Assembly (NCBI RefSeq): GCF_014084105.1
Contig: NZ_CP048289.1
Span: 8,627,922-8,691,921 of the forward strand
Source of the DNA: Streptacidiphilus sp. P02-A3a
GTDB lineage: Bacteria > Actinomycetota > Actinomycetes > Streptomycetales > Streptomycetaceae
Direction: 5' to 3'
DNA length: 64,000 nucleotides
Within the stretch, counting starts at the first letter, position 1. Each line of letters opens with the position of its first letter. The translations under genes and the position numbers were made by a program. Positions 53,305 to 63,684 of the stretch are shown here, piece by piece. The notes beneath the pieces are model-generated. The model did no database searches. It was not told the origin of the DNA and was given only the letters and a program-made list of their open reading frames with translations.

Positions 53305-53413
53305 GCCGCCGCGAGACCCATGGGGCGTAGGCATGCCTGGACCCTACGCCGGAAATGCCTGATTTCTGATTATCGACGCGCCGTCAGCATCCGCCAGTCG
53401 TAGGGCCTCGCGC

Positions 53414-54199
53414 TCACCCGGCGGTGTTGCGCTCGTACACCAGTCGCAGGCCGATCAGGGTCAGCCAGGGCTCGTGCACGTCGATGCTGCTGGCCTCCCC
53501 CAGCACCAGCGGGGCCAGCCCGCCGGTGGCGATCACCTGGACCTCGTCCGGGTCGTCCGAGAGCTCGGCGGCCATCCGGTTGACCACCCCGTCGACCTGC
53601 CCGGCGTAGCCGTAGAGGATGCCGGACTGCATGCACTCCACGGTGTTCTTGCCGATGACGTTGCGCGGCCGGATGATCTCGATCCGGGGCAGCTTGGCGC
53701 CGCGCTGGCCCAGCGCCTCCACCGAGATCTCGATCCCGGGCGCGATCGCCCCGCCCAGGTAGTCGCCGCGCTCGTTGACCGCGTCGAAGGTGGTGGCGGT
53801 GCCGAAGTCGACCACGATGCAGGGGCCGCCGTAGAGGTGCTTGGCCGCCAGGGTGTTGACGATCCGGTCGGCGCCGACCTCCTTCGGGTTGTCCGTGAGC
53901 ACGTGGACCCCGGTCTTGATGCCGGGCTCCACCAGCACGGCCGGCACGTCGCCGTAGTAACGGCGGGTCACCTCGCGCAGTTCGTGCAGCACCGAGGGCA
54001 CCGTGGAGCAGATGGCCAGTCCGTCCACGGTGTCCTCGCCGAGCGCGGGGTGAGCCCCCATCAGCCCCTGCATCAGCACCGCCGTCTCGTCGGCGGTACG
54101 CCGGGGGTCGGTGGAGACCCGCCAGTGCTCCACGATCTCCTCGCCGTCGAAGAGGCCGAGAACGGTGTGGGTGTTGCCGACGTCGATGGTGAGCAGCAT
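53414..54199 (-). CDS. coaX: type III pantothenate kinase
   Basis: 261 residues. CoaX phosphorylates pantothenate, the first CoA-specific step. ASKHA-fold motifs: LLTIDVGNTHTVLGLFDGEEI (phosphate 1), KTGVHVLTDNPKEVGADRIVNTLAAKHLYG, IVVDFGTATTFDAVNERGDYLGGAIAPG (phosphate 2 and adenine), IATGGLAPLV. Complete. Placed beside panC and panD it completes the pantothenate-to-CoA step in this block. The nadC gene lies upstream in the same direction with 40 bases between. Confidence 0.95.
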   Translation of the reverse strand: MLLTIDVGNTHTVLGLFDGEEIVEHWRVSTDPRRTADETAVLMQGLMGAHPALGEDTVDGLAICSTVPSVLHELREVTRRYYGDVPAVLVEPGIKTGVHVLTDNPKEVGADRIVNTLAAKHLYGGPCIVVDFGTATTFDAVNERGDYLGGAIAPGIEISVEALGQRGAKLPRIEIIRPRNVIGKNTVECMQSGILYGYAGQVDGVVNRMAAELSDDPDEVQVIATGGLAPLVLGEASSIDVHEPWLTLIGLRLVYERNTAG

Positions 54200-54239
54200 G
54201 GGGCAAGCCGTTCTTCAGATAGGAGGGTAATTCGCTGGA

Positions 54240-55211
54240 CTATCCGCGCAGGTCGAGACCGATGTCAAGAATGGGCGAGGAGTGGGTGAGCGCGCCCACC
54301 GCCAGGTAGTCGACGCCGGTCTCGCCGACCGCCCGGGCGTTCTCCAGGGTCAGCCCGCCGGAGGACTCCAGCTTGGCCCGTCCGGCGACCAGGGCGACCG
54401 CCTCGCGCAGCTCCGGCACGCTGAAGTTGTCCAGCAGGATCAGGTCCGCGCCCTCGTCCAGCACCGGCTGGATCTGGTCGATCCGGTCCACCTCGACCTC
54501 GACGTCCAGGTCCGGGTAGGCGGCGCGGACGGCCTTGAACGCCTCGGCCACCCCGCCGGCCGCGACCACGTGGTTGTCCTTGACCAGGGCGGCGTCGGAC
54601 AGGCCCATCCGGTGGTTGACCCCGCCGCCGCAGCGGACCGCGTACTTCTCCAGGGCGCGCAGCCCCGGGGTGGTCTTCCGGGTGTCGCGGACCACCGCGC
54701 CGGTGCCCTCCAGCGCGTCCGCCCAGGCCCGGGTGGCGGTGGCGATGCCGGACAGGTGGCAGAGCAGGTTGAGCGCGCTGCGCTCGGCGGTGAGCAGGTC
54801 GCGGGTGCGGGTGGTGACGCTGAGCAGCACCTGCCCGGCCTCGACCCGGTCGCCGTCCTCGACCTGCCGCTCGACGCTGAACTCCTCCTCGGCGATCAGC
54901 GAGAGCACCGCCTCGGCGACCCGCAGCCCGGCCACCACCCCGGCCTGCCGGGCGGTGAAGTCGGCGGTGGCCACGGCGGCCTCGGGGACGGTGGCGACGG
55001 AGGTGACGTCCTCGCCCCCGGCCAGGTCCTCGGCCAGCGCGAGGGTGGCGATGTCCTCGACCTCGACCGGGTCGAGCCCGGCCTGCTCCAGCAGCTCGGC
55101 GAGCCGCGGGTCGAGGCCGGTCTGGTACTCGCCGTCGCCGCAGGCGCAGCCCGCGCCGCAGCCGCCGTCCGCCAGCGGGAGTTCTTCGTGGTCGTGGTCG
55201 TGCGTGCTCAT
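54240..55211 (-). CDS. nadC: nicotinate-nucleotide pyrophosphorylase (quinolinate phosphoribosyltransferase)
   Basis: 323 residues from ATG 55211. Converts quinolinate and PRPP to nicotinate mononucleotide. Core: LALAEDLAGGEDVTSVATVPE, LNLLCHLSGIATATRAW, RDTRKTTPGLRALEKYAVRCGGG, NHRMGLSDAALVKDNHV, EVEVDRIDQIQPVL, LLDNFSVPELREAV, LESSGGLTLENARAV. The usual N-terminus is preceded by an unusual His/Cys-rich segment, HDHDHEELP then GGCGAGCACGDG, suggesting metal binding. It starts 5 bases after the nadB stop. Confidence 0.95.
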   Translation of the reverse strand: MSTHDHDHEELPLADGGCGAGCACGDGEYQTGLDPRLAELLEQAGLDPVEVEDIATLALAEDLAGGEDVTSVATVPEAAVATADFTARQAGVVAGLRVAEAVLSLIAEEEFSVERQVEDGDRVEAGQVLLSVTTRTRDLLTAERSALNLLCHLSGIATATRAWADALEGTGAVVRDTRKTTPGLRALEKYAVRCGGGVNHRMGLSDAALVKDNHVVAAGGVAEAFKAVRAAYPDLDVEVEVDRIDQIQPVLDEGADLILLDNFSVPELREAVALVAGRAKLESSGGLTLENARAVGETGVDYLAVGALTHSSPILDIGLDLRG

Positions 55212-55216
55212 GCTCG

Positions 55217-56977
55217 CTACTCCTCGGGGAGGGTGGTGAGGCCGTCGGTACCGGCCTTGGTGATCACGTGCACCCGCCAGCGGGCGTCGTCCCGGTCGGG
55301 GAAGTCCTCGCGCCAGTGGCAGCCCCGGGTCTCCTCGCGGAGCCGCGCGGCGGCGGTCAGCGCGGTGGCGACCTGGTGCAGGTTGGTCGCCTCCCAGGTC
55401 TCCACCTGCGGCGCCTCGCCCTTGGCCTGCCGGTCGTCGGCGTGGTCGCCGCCGTGGTCGTCGGCGTGGTCGCCGGTGTGGTCGCCGGTGTGGTGCGGCT
55501 GGGCCAGCGCCTCCAGCCCGCGCGCGGCCTCGGCCATGCTGGCGGCGCTGCGCAGCACGCCGACGCCCGCGGTCATCAGCCGCTGGATCTCGGCCCGCGC
55601 CTCGGACGCCAGCAGCGGCACCCGCTGTACCCGGCGGCTGGGGGAGGCGCGGTGCGGAGCGCCTCCGGCAGGGGTGCCGGCGGGAGACGGGTGGGCCTCG
55701 TGACGGGGTGTGAGCTTGCCCGCGGCGTCGCGCTCGACGATGTCGGCGGCGATCCGCTCGGCGAAGACCAGGCCCTCCAGCAGCGAGTTGGACGCCAGCC
55801 GGTTGGCGCCGTGCACGCCGGTGCAGGCGACCTCGCCGCAGGCGTAGAGGCCGGGCACGCTGGTGTGGCCGCGCAGGTCGGTGCGGACCCCGCCGGAGGC
55901 GTAGTGCGCGGCCGGGGCGACCGGGATCAACTCGGTGACCGGGTCGATGCCGTGGCTGCGGCAGGAGGCGAGGATGGTGGGGAACCGCTCCTCCCACATC
56001 CGCGCGCCGAAGTGGCGGCCGTCCAGGTACATGTGCGCGGTGCCGGTCTCCTGCATCCGGCGCATGATGCCCTTGGCGACGATGTCGCGCGGCGCGAGCT
56101 CGGCGAGCTCGTGCCGGCCGACCATGAAGCGCACCCCGTCGGCGTCCACCAGGTGCGCGCCCTCGCCGCGGACCGCCTCGGAGATCAGCGGCTGCTGGCC
56201 CTCGGCCTCCGGGCCGAGCCACAGCACGGTCGGGTGGAACTGGACGAACTCCAGGTCGGTGGCCTCGGCCCCGGCCCGCAGCGCCAGCGCCACGCCGTCG
56301 CCGGTGGAGACGGCCGGGTTGGTGGTGGCCGAGTACACCTGGCCCATGCCGCCGGTGGCGAGCACCACCGCCCGGGCGTGCACCGCGCCGACGCCGTCGC
56401 GCTGGCCCTCGCCCATCACGTGCAGGGTCAGCCCGGCGGTCCGCCCCTCGGCGTCGGTGAGCAGGTCCAGTACCAGCGCGTGCTCGACCACCTCGACCTG
56501 CTGGTCGGCGCGGACCGCGGCGACCAGCGCCCGGGAGACCTCGGCCCCGGTGGCGTCGCCGCCCGCGTGCACGATCCGGTTGCGGTGGTGTCCGCCCTCG
56601 CGGGTGAGCATGATCTCGCCGTCGGCGTCCTGGTCGAAGGCCGCGCCGGTGGCGATCAGCCGCCGGACCGCGTCCGGGCCCTCGGTGACCAGGAGCCGTA
56701 CCGCGTCCTCGTCGCACAGGCCCGCCCCGGCGACCAGGGTGTCCGCCAGGTGCTGCTCGGGGGTGTCGCCCTCGCCGAGCGCGGCGGCGATGCCGCCCTG
56801 CGCCCAGCGGGTGGAGCCGTCGTCCAGCACGGTCTTGGTGACCACCAGCACCCGCAGCCCGGCGGCGCGCAGCCGCAGCGCGGTGGTCAGCCCGGCCACG
56901 CCGGAACCGACCACCACGACGTCGGCGGTTGCCGTCCAGCCGGGATCGGGGGCCGCGAGCCTGCGGGTTGACGTCAT
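55217..56977 (-). CDS. nadB: L-aspartate oxidase
   Basis: 586 residues. FAD enzyme oxidising L-aspartate to iminoaspartate for quinolinate synthesis. ADP-binding [71 protein letters not shown] and the [42 protein letters not shown] active-site region. Within the C-terminal helical domain, about residues 492-517, a His/Asp-rich repeat ([18 protein letters not shown]) is inserted, probably not part of the fold. Start ATG 56977 overlaps the panD stop as ATGA. nadA is not in this window. Confidence 0.95.
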   Translation of the reverse strand: MTSTRRLAAPDPGWTATADVVVVGSGVAGLTTALRLRAAGLRVLVVTKTVLDDGSTRWAQGGIAAALGEGDTPEQHLADTLVAGAGLCDEDAVRLLVTEGPDAVRRLIATGAAFDQDADGEIMLTREGGHHRNRIVHAGGDATGAEVSRALVAAVRADQQVEVVEHALVLDLLTDAEGRTAGLTLHVMGEGQRDGVGAVHARAVVLATGGMGQVYSATTNPAVSTGDGVALALRAGAEATDLEFVQFHPTVLWLGPEAEGQQPLISEAVRGEGAHLVDADGVRFMVGRHELAELAPRDIVAKGIMRRMQETGTAHMYLDGRHFGARMWEERFPTILASCRSHGIDPVTELIPVAPAAHYASGGVRTDLRGHTSVPGLYACGEVACTGVHGANRLASNSLLEGLVFAERIAADIVERDAAGKLTPRHEAHPSPAGTPAGGAPHRASPSRRVQRVPLLASEARAEIQRLMTAGVGVLRSAASMAEAARGLEALAQPHHTGDHTGDHADDHGGDHADDRQAKGEAPQVETWEATNLHQVATALTAAARLREETRGCHWREDFPDRDDARWRVHVITKAGTDGLTTLPEE

Positions 56978-57465
56978 GCCTCACTCCGAACGTGCGTGGG
57001 TGCGCCTGGTGCCGCACCGTCGACGTCACCGTACGCCTGGGCGTGAATCACACGCGCATCCGTATCCCCGCGCAGCAGTCCGCTCCCGGCCGGGACGTCG
57101 GCCGGGTCGCCGCCGACCTGGGTGATCCGGTTGGCGGCGTCGACGAACACCACCCGGGGCCGGTACACCCGGGCCTCGGCGGTCTCCATCTGGCCGTAGC
57201 CGATGAGGATCACCAGGTCACCGGGATGGACCAGGCGCGCGGCGGCGCCGTTGACGCCGATGATGCCGCTGCCGCGCTCGCCGGCGATGGTGTAGGTCTC
57301 CAGCCGGTTGCCGTTGTCTATGTCCACGATGTGGACGAGTTCGCCGGGCAGCAGGTCGGCCGCGTCCAGCAGGTCCTGGTCGACCGTGACGGATCCCACG
57401 TAGTGCAGGTCGGCCTGGGTGACGGTGGCACGGTGGATCTTGGACTTGAGCATGGTGCGAAGCAT
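56974..57465 (-). CDS. panD: aspartate 1-decarboxylase proenzyme
   Basis: 163 residues from ATG 57465. PanD makes beta-alanine and processes itself at a Gly-Ser bond: visible YVGSVTVD (cleavage before S25 or so). [68 protein letters not shown] at 57471 is too close to the GGAGG; ATG 57465 has 7-base spacing and is preferred. The last about 25 residues ([19 protein letters not shown]...) extend beyond the typical 125-140 residue enzyme. Stop overlaps nadB start. Confidence 0.95.
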   Translation of the reverse strand: MLRTMLKSKIHRATVTQADLHYVGSVTVDQDLLDAADLLPGELVHIVDIDNGNRLETYTIAGERGSGIIGVNGAAARLVHPGDLVILIGYGQMETAEARVYRPRVVFVDAANRITQVGGDPADVPAGSGLLRGDTDARVIHAQAYGDVDGAAPGAPTHVRSEA

Positions 57466-57528
57466 GGTCACGCCTCCAGGGTGAAGTGCATGCCGAAATG
57501 ACGGGGAACGGGCGAGCTCAGGCTGAGC

Positions 57529-58377
57529 TCACAGGCTGATGCGCACGTTGTCGATCAGCCTGGTGGTACCGACCTTCACGGCGACGGCGAGGACCGCCTC
57601 ACCGTGGAAGTCCTCCCGGTCGACCTCGGTGAAGTCGGCCGGGTCGATCAGCGCCAGGTAGTCCGCGGCCGCTCCGGCCGCGGATCCGGCCAGGACCTTT
57701 CCGGCCGCCGCCCGCACCGCCGCCGGGCCCTGCGGCGCGGCGTCCCGCCCGGCGAACAGCGCCCGGGACAGGGCCAGCGCCTCGGCCCGGTCCGCGGCGG
57801 TCAGGAAGCGGTTGCGGCTGGACAGCGCCAGGCCGTCCGGCTCGCGCACGGTCGGCACCCCGACGACCCGCACCGGGAAGTTCAGGTCCCGCACCATCCG
57901 CCGGATCAGCGCCAGCTGCTGGCCGTCCTTCTCGCCGAAGAAGGCCGCGTCCGGCCGGGTCAGCTGGAGCAGCTTGGCGACCACGGTCAGCATGCCGTCG
58001 AAGTGGCCCGGGCGGGCGGCGCCCTCGAAGCGGGTGCCCATCGGGCCCGCCGAGATCCGCACCTGCGGCTCGCCGCCGGGGTAGACCTCCTCCACCGAGG
58101 GCGCGAAGACCGCGTCCGCGCCCGCCGCCTCGGCCAGCCCCAGGTCGGCGTCCAGGGTGCGCGGGTAGCGGTCCAGATCCTCACCCGCGCCGAACTGCAA
58201 CGGGTTGACGAAGACCGTCACCACCACCGTCCCGGCCGCCCCGGCGAACTCGCGGGCGGCGCGGATCAGCGCGGCGTGGCCCTGGTGCAGCGCGCCCATG
58301 GTCATCACCACCGCGCGCGGCCCGGCGCCGCCGACCTGCCCCAGCTCCGCCGCCGTCCGCACCGTCCGCACGCTCAT
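57529..58377 (-). CDS. panC: pantoate-beta-alanine ligase (pantothenate synthetase)
   Basis: 282 residues from ATG 58377. Joins pantoate and beta-alanine to pantothenate with [22 protein letters not shown] (HIGH-like), [86 protein letters not shown]. Complete. Start overlaps the stop of the DUF2520 gene as ATGA; panD lies 63 bases downstream. Beta-alanine from panD is its substrate. Confidence 0.96.
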   Translation of the reverse strand: MSVRTVRTAAELGQVGGAGPRAVVMTMGALHQGHAALIRAAREFAGAAGTVVVTVFVNPLQFGAGEDLDRYPRTLDADLGLAEAAGADAVFAPSVEEVYPGGEPQVRISAGPMGTRFEGAARPGHFDGMLTVVAKLLQLTRPDAAFFGEKDGQQLALIRRMVRDLNFPVRVVGVPTVREPDGLALSSRNRFLTAADRAEALALSRALFAGRDAAPQGPAAVRAAAGKVLAGSAAGAAADYLALIDPADFTEVDREDFHGEAVLAVAVKVGTTRLIDNVRISL

Positions 58378-59387
58378 CGCCCCTCCTCCGCGAGGACGTC
58401 CAGCAGCGCCGCGGCCGCCTCCGCCTTCAGCATCCCGTTCGCCAGCGCCCGGTCGGCGGTGGCCCGGGCCATCGCCCGGTAGCTGTCCAGCACCTGCGGC
58501 GAGACCGCGCGCAGCTGCGCCACGTGGGTGCGCACCGTCCCCGCGTCGCCGCGCGCGACCGGGCCGGTGAGCGCGGCGTCGCCGCTGCGCAGGGCGTTGT
58601 CCAGGGCCGCGCCGAGCAGCGGTCCGAGCATCCGCCCCGGCTCGGCCACCCCGGCCGCCCGCAGTGTCTCCATGGCCTGCGCCACCAGCGTCACCAGGTG
58701 GTTCGAGCCGTGCGCCAACGCCGTGTGGTAGAGCGGCCGGACGGCCTCGGGCACCCATTCCGGCTCCCCGCCCATCTCCACCACCAGCGCCTCGGCGACC
58801 GGGCGCAGCTCCTCCGGCGAGGTCACCCCGAACGGGCACCCGGCCAGCCGGGCGACGTCCACCGAGGTACCGGTGAAGGTCATCGCCGGGTGCAGCGCCA
58901 GCGGCAGCGCGCCGACCCGGGTCGCCGGCTCCAGCACCGCGACGCCCTGCGCGCCGGAGGTGTGCACCAGCAGCTGGCCCGGGCGGACCGCGCCGGTCTC
59001 GGCGAGACCGGCGACCAGGCCGGGCAGCGCGTCGTCGGGGACGGTCAGCAGCACCAGGTCCGCGGCGGCCATCACCTGCGGCGGGGTGACCAGCCGGACG
59101 CCGGGCAGCAGCGCCTCGGCGCGGCGGCGCGAGGCGGCCGAGACGCCGGAGGCGGCCACCACCCGGTGCCCGGCCAGTTGCAGCGCCGCGCCCAGCGCCG
59201 GTCCGACCCGGCCGGTGCCGACCACGCCGACGGCGAGCCGGGCGGGCCGGTTGCCCGGGTCGGCCGGATCCGGGTCGAACCCCGGGCCGGTACCGCCGAA
59301 GCCGTCGTCGAAGGGGCCGCCGAAGCCGTCGTCGAAGGGGCCGTTGGCCCGGCCCGCGCCAGGCAGCCCGGAGTCGCCTGTAGTCAC
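58374..59387 (-). CDS. Rossmann-fold/DUF2520 reductase-like protein
   Basis: 337 residues from GTG 59387; GTG 59393 is too close to AAGGAG, while GTG 59387 has 8-base spacing. NAD(P)-binding [23 protein letters not shown] near residue 55, [27 protein letters not shown] and the helical DUF2520 domain ending [10 protein letters not shown]. The first 50 residues contain a 24-bp tandem duplication giving two copies of [11 protein letters not shown]2520 proteins resemble ketopantoate reductase (PanE). The 4-base overlap with panC makes a role in pantoate supply plausible, but unproven. Confidence 0.88.
   Translation of the reverse strand: MTTGDSGLPGAGRANGPFDDGFGGPFDDGFGGTGPGFDPDPADPGNRPARLAVGVVGTGRVGPALGAALQLAGHRVVAASGVSAASRRRAEALLPGVRLVTPPQVMAAADLVLLTVPDDALPGLVAGLAETGAVRPGQLLVHTSGAQGVAVLEPATRVGALPLALHPAMTFTGTSVDVARLAGCPFGVTSPEELRPVAEALVVEMGGEPEWVPEAVRPLYHTALAHGSNHLVTLVAQAMETLRAAGVAEPGRMLGPLLGAALDNALRSGDAALTGPVARGDAGTVRTHVAQLRAVSPQVLDSYRAMARATADRALANGMLKAEAAAALLDVLAEEGR
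59293..59340. repeat. two perfect 24-bp tandem repeats in the DUF2520 gene
   Basis: The unit CCGCCGAAGCCGTCGTCGAA plus GGGG is present twice without change at 59293-59316 and 59317-59340. It keeps the reading frame and encodes a repeated acidic/Gly-Phe peptide in the N-terminal extension. A perfect repeat implies recent slippage. Confidence 0.9.
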
Positions 59388-59467
59388 CCTCACCGCTCCT
59401 TCTCCCGTTCCGGTCCGCAGCGGGTACCGGACGTACGCCGCCATCCTACGGCGGCGGCGGGGCAGCG

Positions 59468-60154
59468 TCAGGCGGCGATCTGCGGGCCCTCGTTGTAGGC
59501 GTCGGCGGGCTCCTGCTCGGACAGCGCCCGGATGGCGTCCATGATCTCGTCGGTGACCGCGCGGCGCACCGGACCGGCCGGGGTGCGGCCCTCGCGCACC
59601 GCGCGGGCGCGGTCGCCGAAGTCCAGCGGCTCGCCGAAGCGCACGGTGACCCGGCGGATCCGCGGGATCCGCTTGCCGACCGGCTGGATGTCCTGGGTAC
59701 CGGCCAGGGCCACCGGGACCACCTGCGCGCCGGAGGTCAGCGCCAGCCAGGCGACGCCGGTGCGGCCCCGGTAGAGGCGGCCGTCCAGCGAGCGCTTGCC
59801 CTCCGGGTAGATCCCGAAGGCCTTGCCGTCGTTCAGCGCCTCCAGCGCGGCGTCCAGCGAGGCCTGGGCGGCGCGGTGGGTGCCGCGCTCGACCGGGACG
59901 GCGTCGATCGCGGTGAAGAAGCCGCGGCTGATCCGGCCCTTGAGCCCGGTGCCGGTGAAGTACTCCGCCTTGGCCAGGAACACCACCGGGCGCGGGGCGA
60001 CCAGCGGGATCACCATGCTGTCGATGAAGGACAGGTGGTTGCTCGCCAGGATCACCGCGCCGCGCTTCGGCACGTTCTCGCGTCCTTCCACGACCGGCCG
60101 GTAGACCACTCGGGCGAGCGGAGCCAGCACCGACCTGGCGATGAGAGCGAACAC
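59468..60154 (-). CDS. 1-acyl-sn-glycerol-3-phosphate acyltransferase (PlsC-type)
   Basis: 228 residues from GTG 60154 with GGAGG nearby. Acylates lysophosphatidic acid in membrane lipid synthesis. HX4D motif ASNHLSFIDSMVIP, VFLAKAEYFTG, AIDAVPVERG, FGIYPEGKRSLDGRLYRGRTG (EGxRS) and PVALAGTQDI. Near the N-terminus a hydrophobic stretch (FALIARSVLAPLARVVY) may bind the membrane. Monocistronic; divergent from the PLP enzyme gene. Confidence 0.93.
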   Translation of the reverse strand: MFALIARSVLAPLARVVYRPVVEGRENVPKRGAVILASNHLSFIDSMVIPLVAPRPVVFLAKAEYFTGTGLKGRISRGFFTAIDAVPVERGTHRAAQASLDAALEALNDGKAFGIYPEGKRSLDGRLYRGRTGVAWLALTSGAQVVPVALAGTQDIQPVGKRIPRIRRVTVRFGEPLDFGDRARAVREGRTPAGPVRRAVTDEIMDAIRALSEQEPADAYNEGPQIAA

Positions 60155-60296
60155 GTGTCCTCCGGGGCCGTCTGCGGACGTTACTGGCGGGTCACCGTAC
60201 AGGATTGCCCGGCTGCGGGATCGTATGACATCGGGGGCGCGGTTCGGCGGCCCTGTCCGAATCCCCGACCGCGCGTCGCCGGGGGATGATCGGAGC

Positions 60297-61454
60297 ATGG
60301 CCCATCACGAGCAAGGACAACGGCAGGACGAACAGTCGGCGGCGGATCCGGCGGAGCGGCGGTTCGCGGCGATCCGCGGCTGCGAACGGGTGCTGTCGGC
60401 GGCCCGCACGACGACGCTGCGGGAGCGGCTGGCGGACCTCGCGGCCGGAGCCGAGCAGGCGTACGACCTCGACCAGCGCCCGGACGTCTACGGCAACGGC
60501 GTGGTCGAGGCGCTGGAGGAGCGGGTCGCCGGGCTGCTCGGGACGGACTCGGCGGCCTTCTTCCCGACCGGGACGATGGCCCAGCAGGTCGCCCTGCGCT
60601 GCTGGGCGGACCGCACCGGGGACCGGACCGTGGCGATGCACCCGCTGTCCCACCTGGAGCTGCACGAGCGCTTCGCCTACTCCCAGCTGACCGGCCTGCG
60701 CAGCGTCTGGCCGACGCGGCAGCCGCGGCTGCCCTCGGCCGACGAGGTCGCCGAGTTCGCCGAGCCCTTCGGCACGCTGCTGCTGGAGCTGCCGCTGCGG
60801 GAGGCCGGGTTCGTGCTGCCGACCTGGGAGGAGCTGCGGGAGACGGTGGCGGCGGCCCGGGCCAGGGACGCGGTGGTGCACCTCGACGGGGCCCGGCTGT
60901 GGGAGACCGTGCCGCACTTCGGCCGCTCGCTGCCGGAGATCGCCGAGCTGGCGGACTCGGTCTACGTCTCCTTCTACAAGTCCCTGGGCGGCCTCAGCGG
61001 CGCGGCGCTGGCGGGCCCGGAGGAGTTCACCGCGCAGGCGAAGCACTGGCGGCACCGCTACGGCGGGCAGCTGTTCGAGCAGTGGCCCGCCGCGCTGTCG
61101 GCGCTGGCCGGGCTCGACCGGGAACTCCCCCGGTTGGCGGAGTACGTCGGGCACGCGAAGACGGTGGCGGCGGCGATCGCCGGGGCACTGGCCGCGGTCC
61201 CGGGCGCCCGGGTGTACCCGGAGCCGCCGCACACGCACCAGTTCCAGGTGTGGCTGCCGTTCCCGGCGGACGCGCTGAACGCGGCCGGGCTGCGGCAGGC
61301 CGAGCAGACCCGGGAGGCGGTCTTCGGGATGTGGCGGGAGCCGGGCCTGCCCGGGGTCTCCTACACCGAGGTGACCGTCGCCGCCGACGCCCTGGCGTGG
61401 ACCCCGGCGGACGTCCGGGCGGGGGTGGCCGCCTTCCTGGAGCGAATCGGCTGA
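60297..61454 (+). CDS. threonine-aldolase/beta-eliminating-lyase family PLP enzyme
   Basis: 385 residues from ATG 60297. Fold-type I PLP enzyme: VYGNGVVEALEERVAGLLGTDSAAFFPTGTMAQQVALRCWA (aldolase N-terminal pattern), HLDGARLWET (PLP-binding Asp), VYVSFYKSLGGLSGAALAG (Schiff-base lysine), and small domain YPEPPHTHQFQVWLP. Resembles low-specificity L-threonine aldolases (Gly plus acetaldehyde); the exact substrate may differ. Charged N-terminal 20 residues (HHEQGQRQDEQSAADPAERR) are outside the fold. Convergent with the response-regulator gene. Confidence 0.9.
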   Translation: MAHHEQGQRQDEQSAADPAERRFAAIRGCERVLSAARTTTLRERLADLAAGAEQAYDLDQRPDVYGNGVVEALEERVAGLLGTDSAAFFPTGTMAQQVALRCWADRTGDRTVAMHPLSHLELHERFAYSQLTGLRSVWPTRQPRLPSADEVAEFAEPFGTLLLELPLREAGFVLPTWEELRETVAAARARDAVVHLDGARLWETVPHFGRSLPEIAELADSVYVSFYKSLGGLSGAALAGPEEFTAQAKHWRHRYGGQLFEQWPAALSALAGLDRELPRLAEYVGHAKTVAAAIAGALAAVPGARVYPEPPHTHQFQVWLPFPADALNAAGLRQAEQTREAVFGMWREPGLPGVSYTEVTVAADALAWTPADVRAGVAAFLERIG

Positions 61455-61504
61455 CCACCGGCGGCGGCCCGGAGCCGGGCGGCGGCCCCGGGCCGGGGGG
61501 TTGT

Positions 61505-62185
61505 TCAGAGCCCGCCCGCGCGGACCAGCCCGGTCTCGTAGGCGAGCACCACCGCCTGGACCCGGTCGCGCAGCTCCAGCTTGGTGAGGATCCGCCCGAC
61601 GTGGGTCTTCACCGTCGCCTCCGACAGCGACAGCTGGGCCGCGATCTCGCCGTTGGACAGCCCGGTGGCGATCAGCAGCAGCACCTCGCGCTCGCGCTCG
61701 GTGAGCCGGGCCATCTCCGGGGTGTCCTGCGGCGGCTGCGAGCTGGGCAGCACGCTGGCGAAGCGGTCGATCATGCGGCGGGTGGTGGTCGGCGCGACCA
61801 CCGCCTCCCCCTCGTGCACCGCGTGGATCGCCGCCACCAGCTCGGCCGGCGGCACGTCCTTCAGCAGGAAGCCGCTGGCCCCGGCCTTGAGCGCGGCGAA
61901 GGCGTACTCGTCCAGGTCGAAGGTGGTCAGGATGAGCACCCGCGGGCCGCCGTCCGGCCGGGGCGCCCCGGCGCAGATCCGGCGGGTCGCCTCCACCCCG
62001 TCCAGCCGCGGCATCCGGACGTCCATCAGCACCACGTCGACCGGGGTCTCGGCCAGCACCTCCAGCGCCCGGGCGCCGTCGCCCGCCTCGGCGACCACCT
62101 CGATGTCGCGCTGCGACTGGAGCACCATGCGGAAGCCGGTGCGCAGCAGCTCCTGGTCGTCGACGAGCATGACGCGGATGGGCAT
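61505..62185 (-). CDS. LuxR-family (NarL-type) response regulator
   Basis: 226 residues from ATG 62185, AAGGAG upstream. Receiver domain: [20 protein letters not shown] (acidic pair), [15 protein letters not shown] (phosphorylated Asp), [14 protein letters not shown] and [12 protein letters not shown] (Lys). C-terminal Lux[56 protein letters not shown]. Pairs with the histidine kinase upstream (65 bases away, same strand). Signal and targets unknown. Confidence 0.95.
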   Translation of the reverse strand: MPIRVMLVDDQELLRTGFRMVLQSQRDIEVVAEAGDGARALEVLAETPVDVVLMDVRMPRLDGVEATRRICAGAPRPDGGPRVLILTTFDLDEYAFAALKAGASGFLLKDVPPAELVAAIHAVHEGEAVVAPTTTRRMIDRFASVLPSSQPPQDTPEMARLTEREREVLLLIATGLSNGEIAAQLSLSEATVKTHVGRILTKLELRDRVQAVVLAYETGLVRAGGL

Positions 62186-62250
62186 GGCACTCCTTGGCGA
62201 AGCGGGCGGGCGCCTGGACGGGCCGGGCACCTGGTGGGGATGCGGGCCGG

Positions 62251-63564
62251 TCAGGCGCGGGGGAGGTGGGGGGCGAGGGCCGGGTCCGGCGTCGCGGCGG
62301 GCTCCGGGGCCGACTCCGGCGGCGGGACGGGAGCGGGCTCGGGCCGCTTGCCCCGGGTGGGCTTGAGCGGGAGCCTGGCGTCGATCCGGAAGCCGCCGTT
62401 GCTGCCGGGGCCGACGTTCAGCGTGCCGCCGACCATACCGACCCGCTCGCGCATCCCGATCAGCCCGTGGCCGAAACCGTCCTGGCCGCCGTCCCTGGCC
62501 AGCTGCGCGGTGGCGCCCCGGCCGTCGTCCTCGATCAGCACGTCCACCCCCCGGTCGTCGAAGCGGATCCGCACCCGGGCGGCGGCCCGCGGGCCGCCGT
62601 GCTTGCGGGCGTTGGTCAGCGCCTCCTGGACGATCCGGTACGCCGTCAGCTCCACGCCGCGCGGCAGCTCCCGGGGCTCGCCCTCGACCTCGAACACCAC
62701 CGGCAGGCCCGCGTTGCGCACCTGGTCGAGCAGGTCAGGCAGCTGCTCCACGCCGGGCTGCGGCAGGTACTCGCCGCCGCTGTCGGCCGAGCGCAGCAGG
62801 CCCAGCAGTCGGCGCATCTCCTCCAGGGCCTGGCGTCCGGTCCCGGCGATGGTCGCCAGTGCCTGCCTGGCCTGCTCGGGCGAGGAATCCATCACGAAGG
62901 AGGCGCCGTCCGCCTGGACGATCATCACCGAGACGTTGTGGGCGACCACGTCGTGCAGCTCCCGGGCGATCCGGGCGCGCTCGGCGGCGACGGCGATCTT
63001 CGCCTGGGCGTCGCGCTCGCGCTCCAGCCGCGCGGCCCGGTCCTCCAGCTGCACGTAGTAGGCGCGGCGGATCCGGGTCAGCCGCCCGAGCACCCAGCAC
63101 AGCAGGAACGGCGTGGAGAAGACCACGCTCATGATCACGTCGATCCAGACGTGGTTGTCCGGCCGTCCGGGCGGGGGGTTGGGCGAGGCGTGCGCGCCGT
63201 AGAAGCGCAGCCAGGCCAGCGGCCCGGCGGCGAGCCCGGCGATCAGCGCCGCCCTGGACGTCCAGACGTGGGCGAAGGCGGCGGCCGTGTAGGCGAGCAG
63301 CAGCAGCGCGAAGTCGGCGACGTTCACCCGCGAGCCGCAGGCGACCTGCACCAGGCCGGTGCCGATGCCCACCCAGACCGCGAGGTCGGGACGGCTGCGG
63401 CGGATCACCAGCATCGAGCAGAGCACGACGGTGCTGACCATCAGCGCGAAGGCGAGCTGCCCGTTGTCCCAGTTGACCGCTATCACCAGCGCGCACAGCA
63501 GGAACAGCAAGGCCGCCCATGCGGCGTCAGCCACCATGGGATGCCTGCGGAACCAGCTGTACAT
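62251..63564 (-). CDS. two-component sensor histidine kinase (HisKA_3)
   Basis: 437 residues from ATG 63564 with 9-base spacing to GGAGG; GTG 63573 touches that site and is rejected. About five membrane segments at residues 15-165 ([73 protein letters not shown]). Cytoplasmic dimerisation part with phosphoacceptor His: [25 protein letters not shown], then HATPase_c ([35 protein letters not shown]). A Pro/Glu-rich tail ends it. Partner is the NarL-type regulator next to it. Confidence 0.94.
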   Translation of the reverse strand: MYSWFRRHPMVADAAWAALLFLLCALVIAVNWDNGQLAFALMVSTVVLCSMLVIRRSRPDLAVWVGIGTGLVQVACGSRVNVADFALLLLAYTAAAFAHVWTSRAALIAGLAAGPLAWLRFYGAHASPNPPPGRPDNHVWIDVIMSVVFSTPFLLCWVLGRLTRIRRAYYVQLEDRAARLERERDAQAKIAVAAERARIARELHDVVAHNVSVMIVQADGASFVMDSSPEQARQALATIAGTGRQALEEMRRLLGLLRSADSGGEYLPQPGVEQLPDLLDQVRNAGLPVVFEVEGEPRELPRGVELTAYRIVQEALTNARKHGGPRAAARVRIRFDDRGVDVLIEDDGRGATAQLARDGGQDGFGHGLIGMRERVGMVGGTLNVGPGSNGGFRIDARLPLKPTRGKRPEPAPVPPPESAPEPAATPDPALAPHLPRA

Positions 63565-63684
63565 CGTCTGCACCCTCCAAGGGTAGGCAGCCCGCGGCGC
63601 CCCCGGGTCCACCGTCGGACTGAGCCGGGTGTCCTCCGCAGGTCGGAGTTGGTTGCCATCACCACCCGCTGGGATGGTGGTGCC

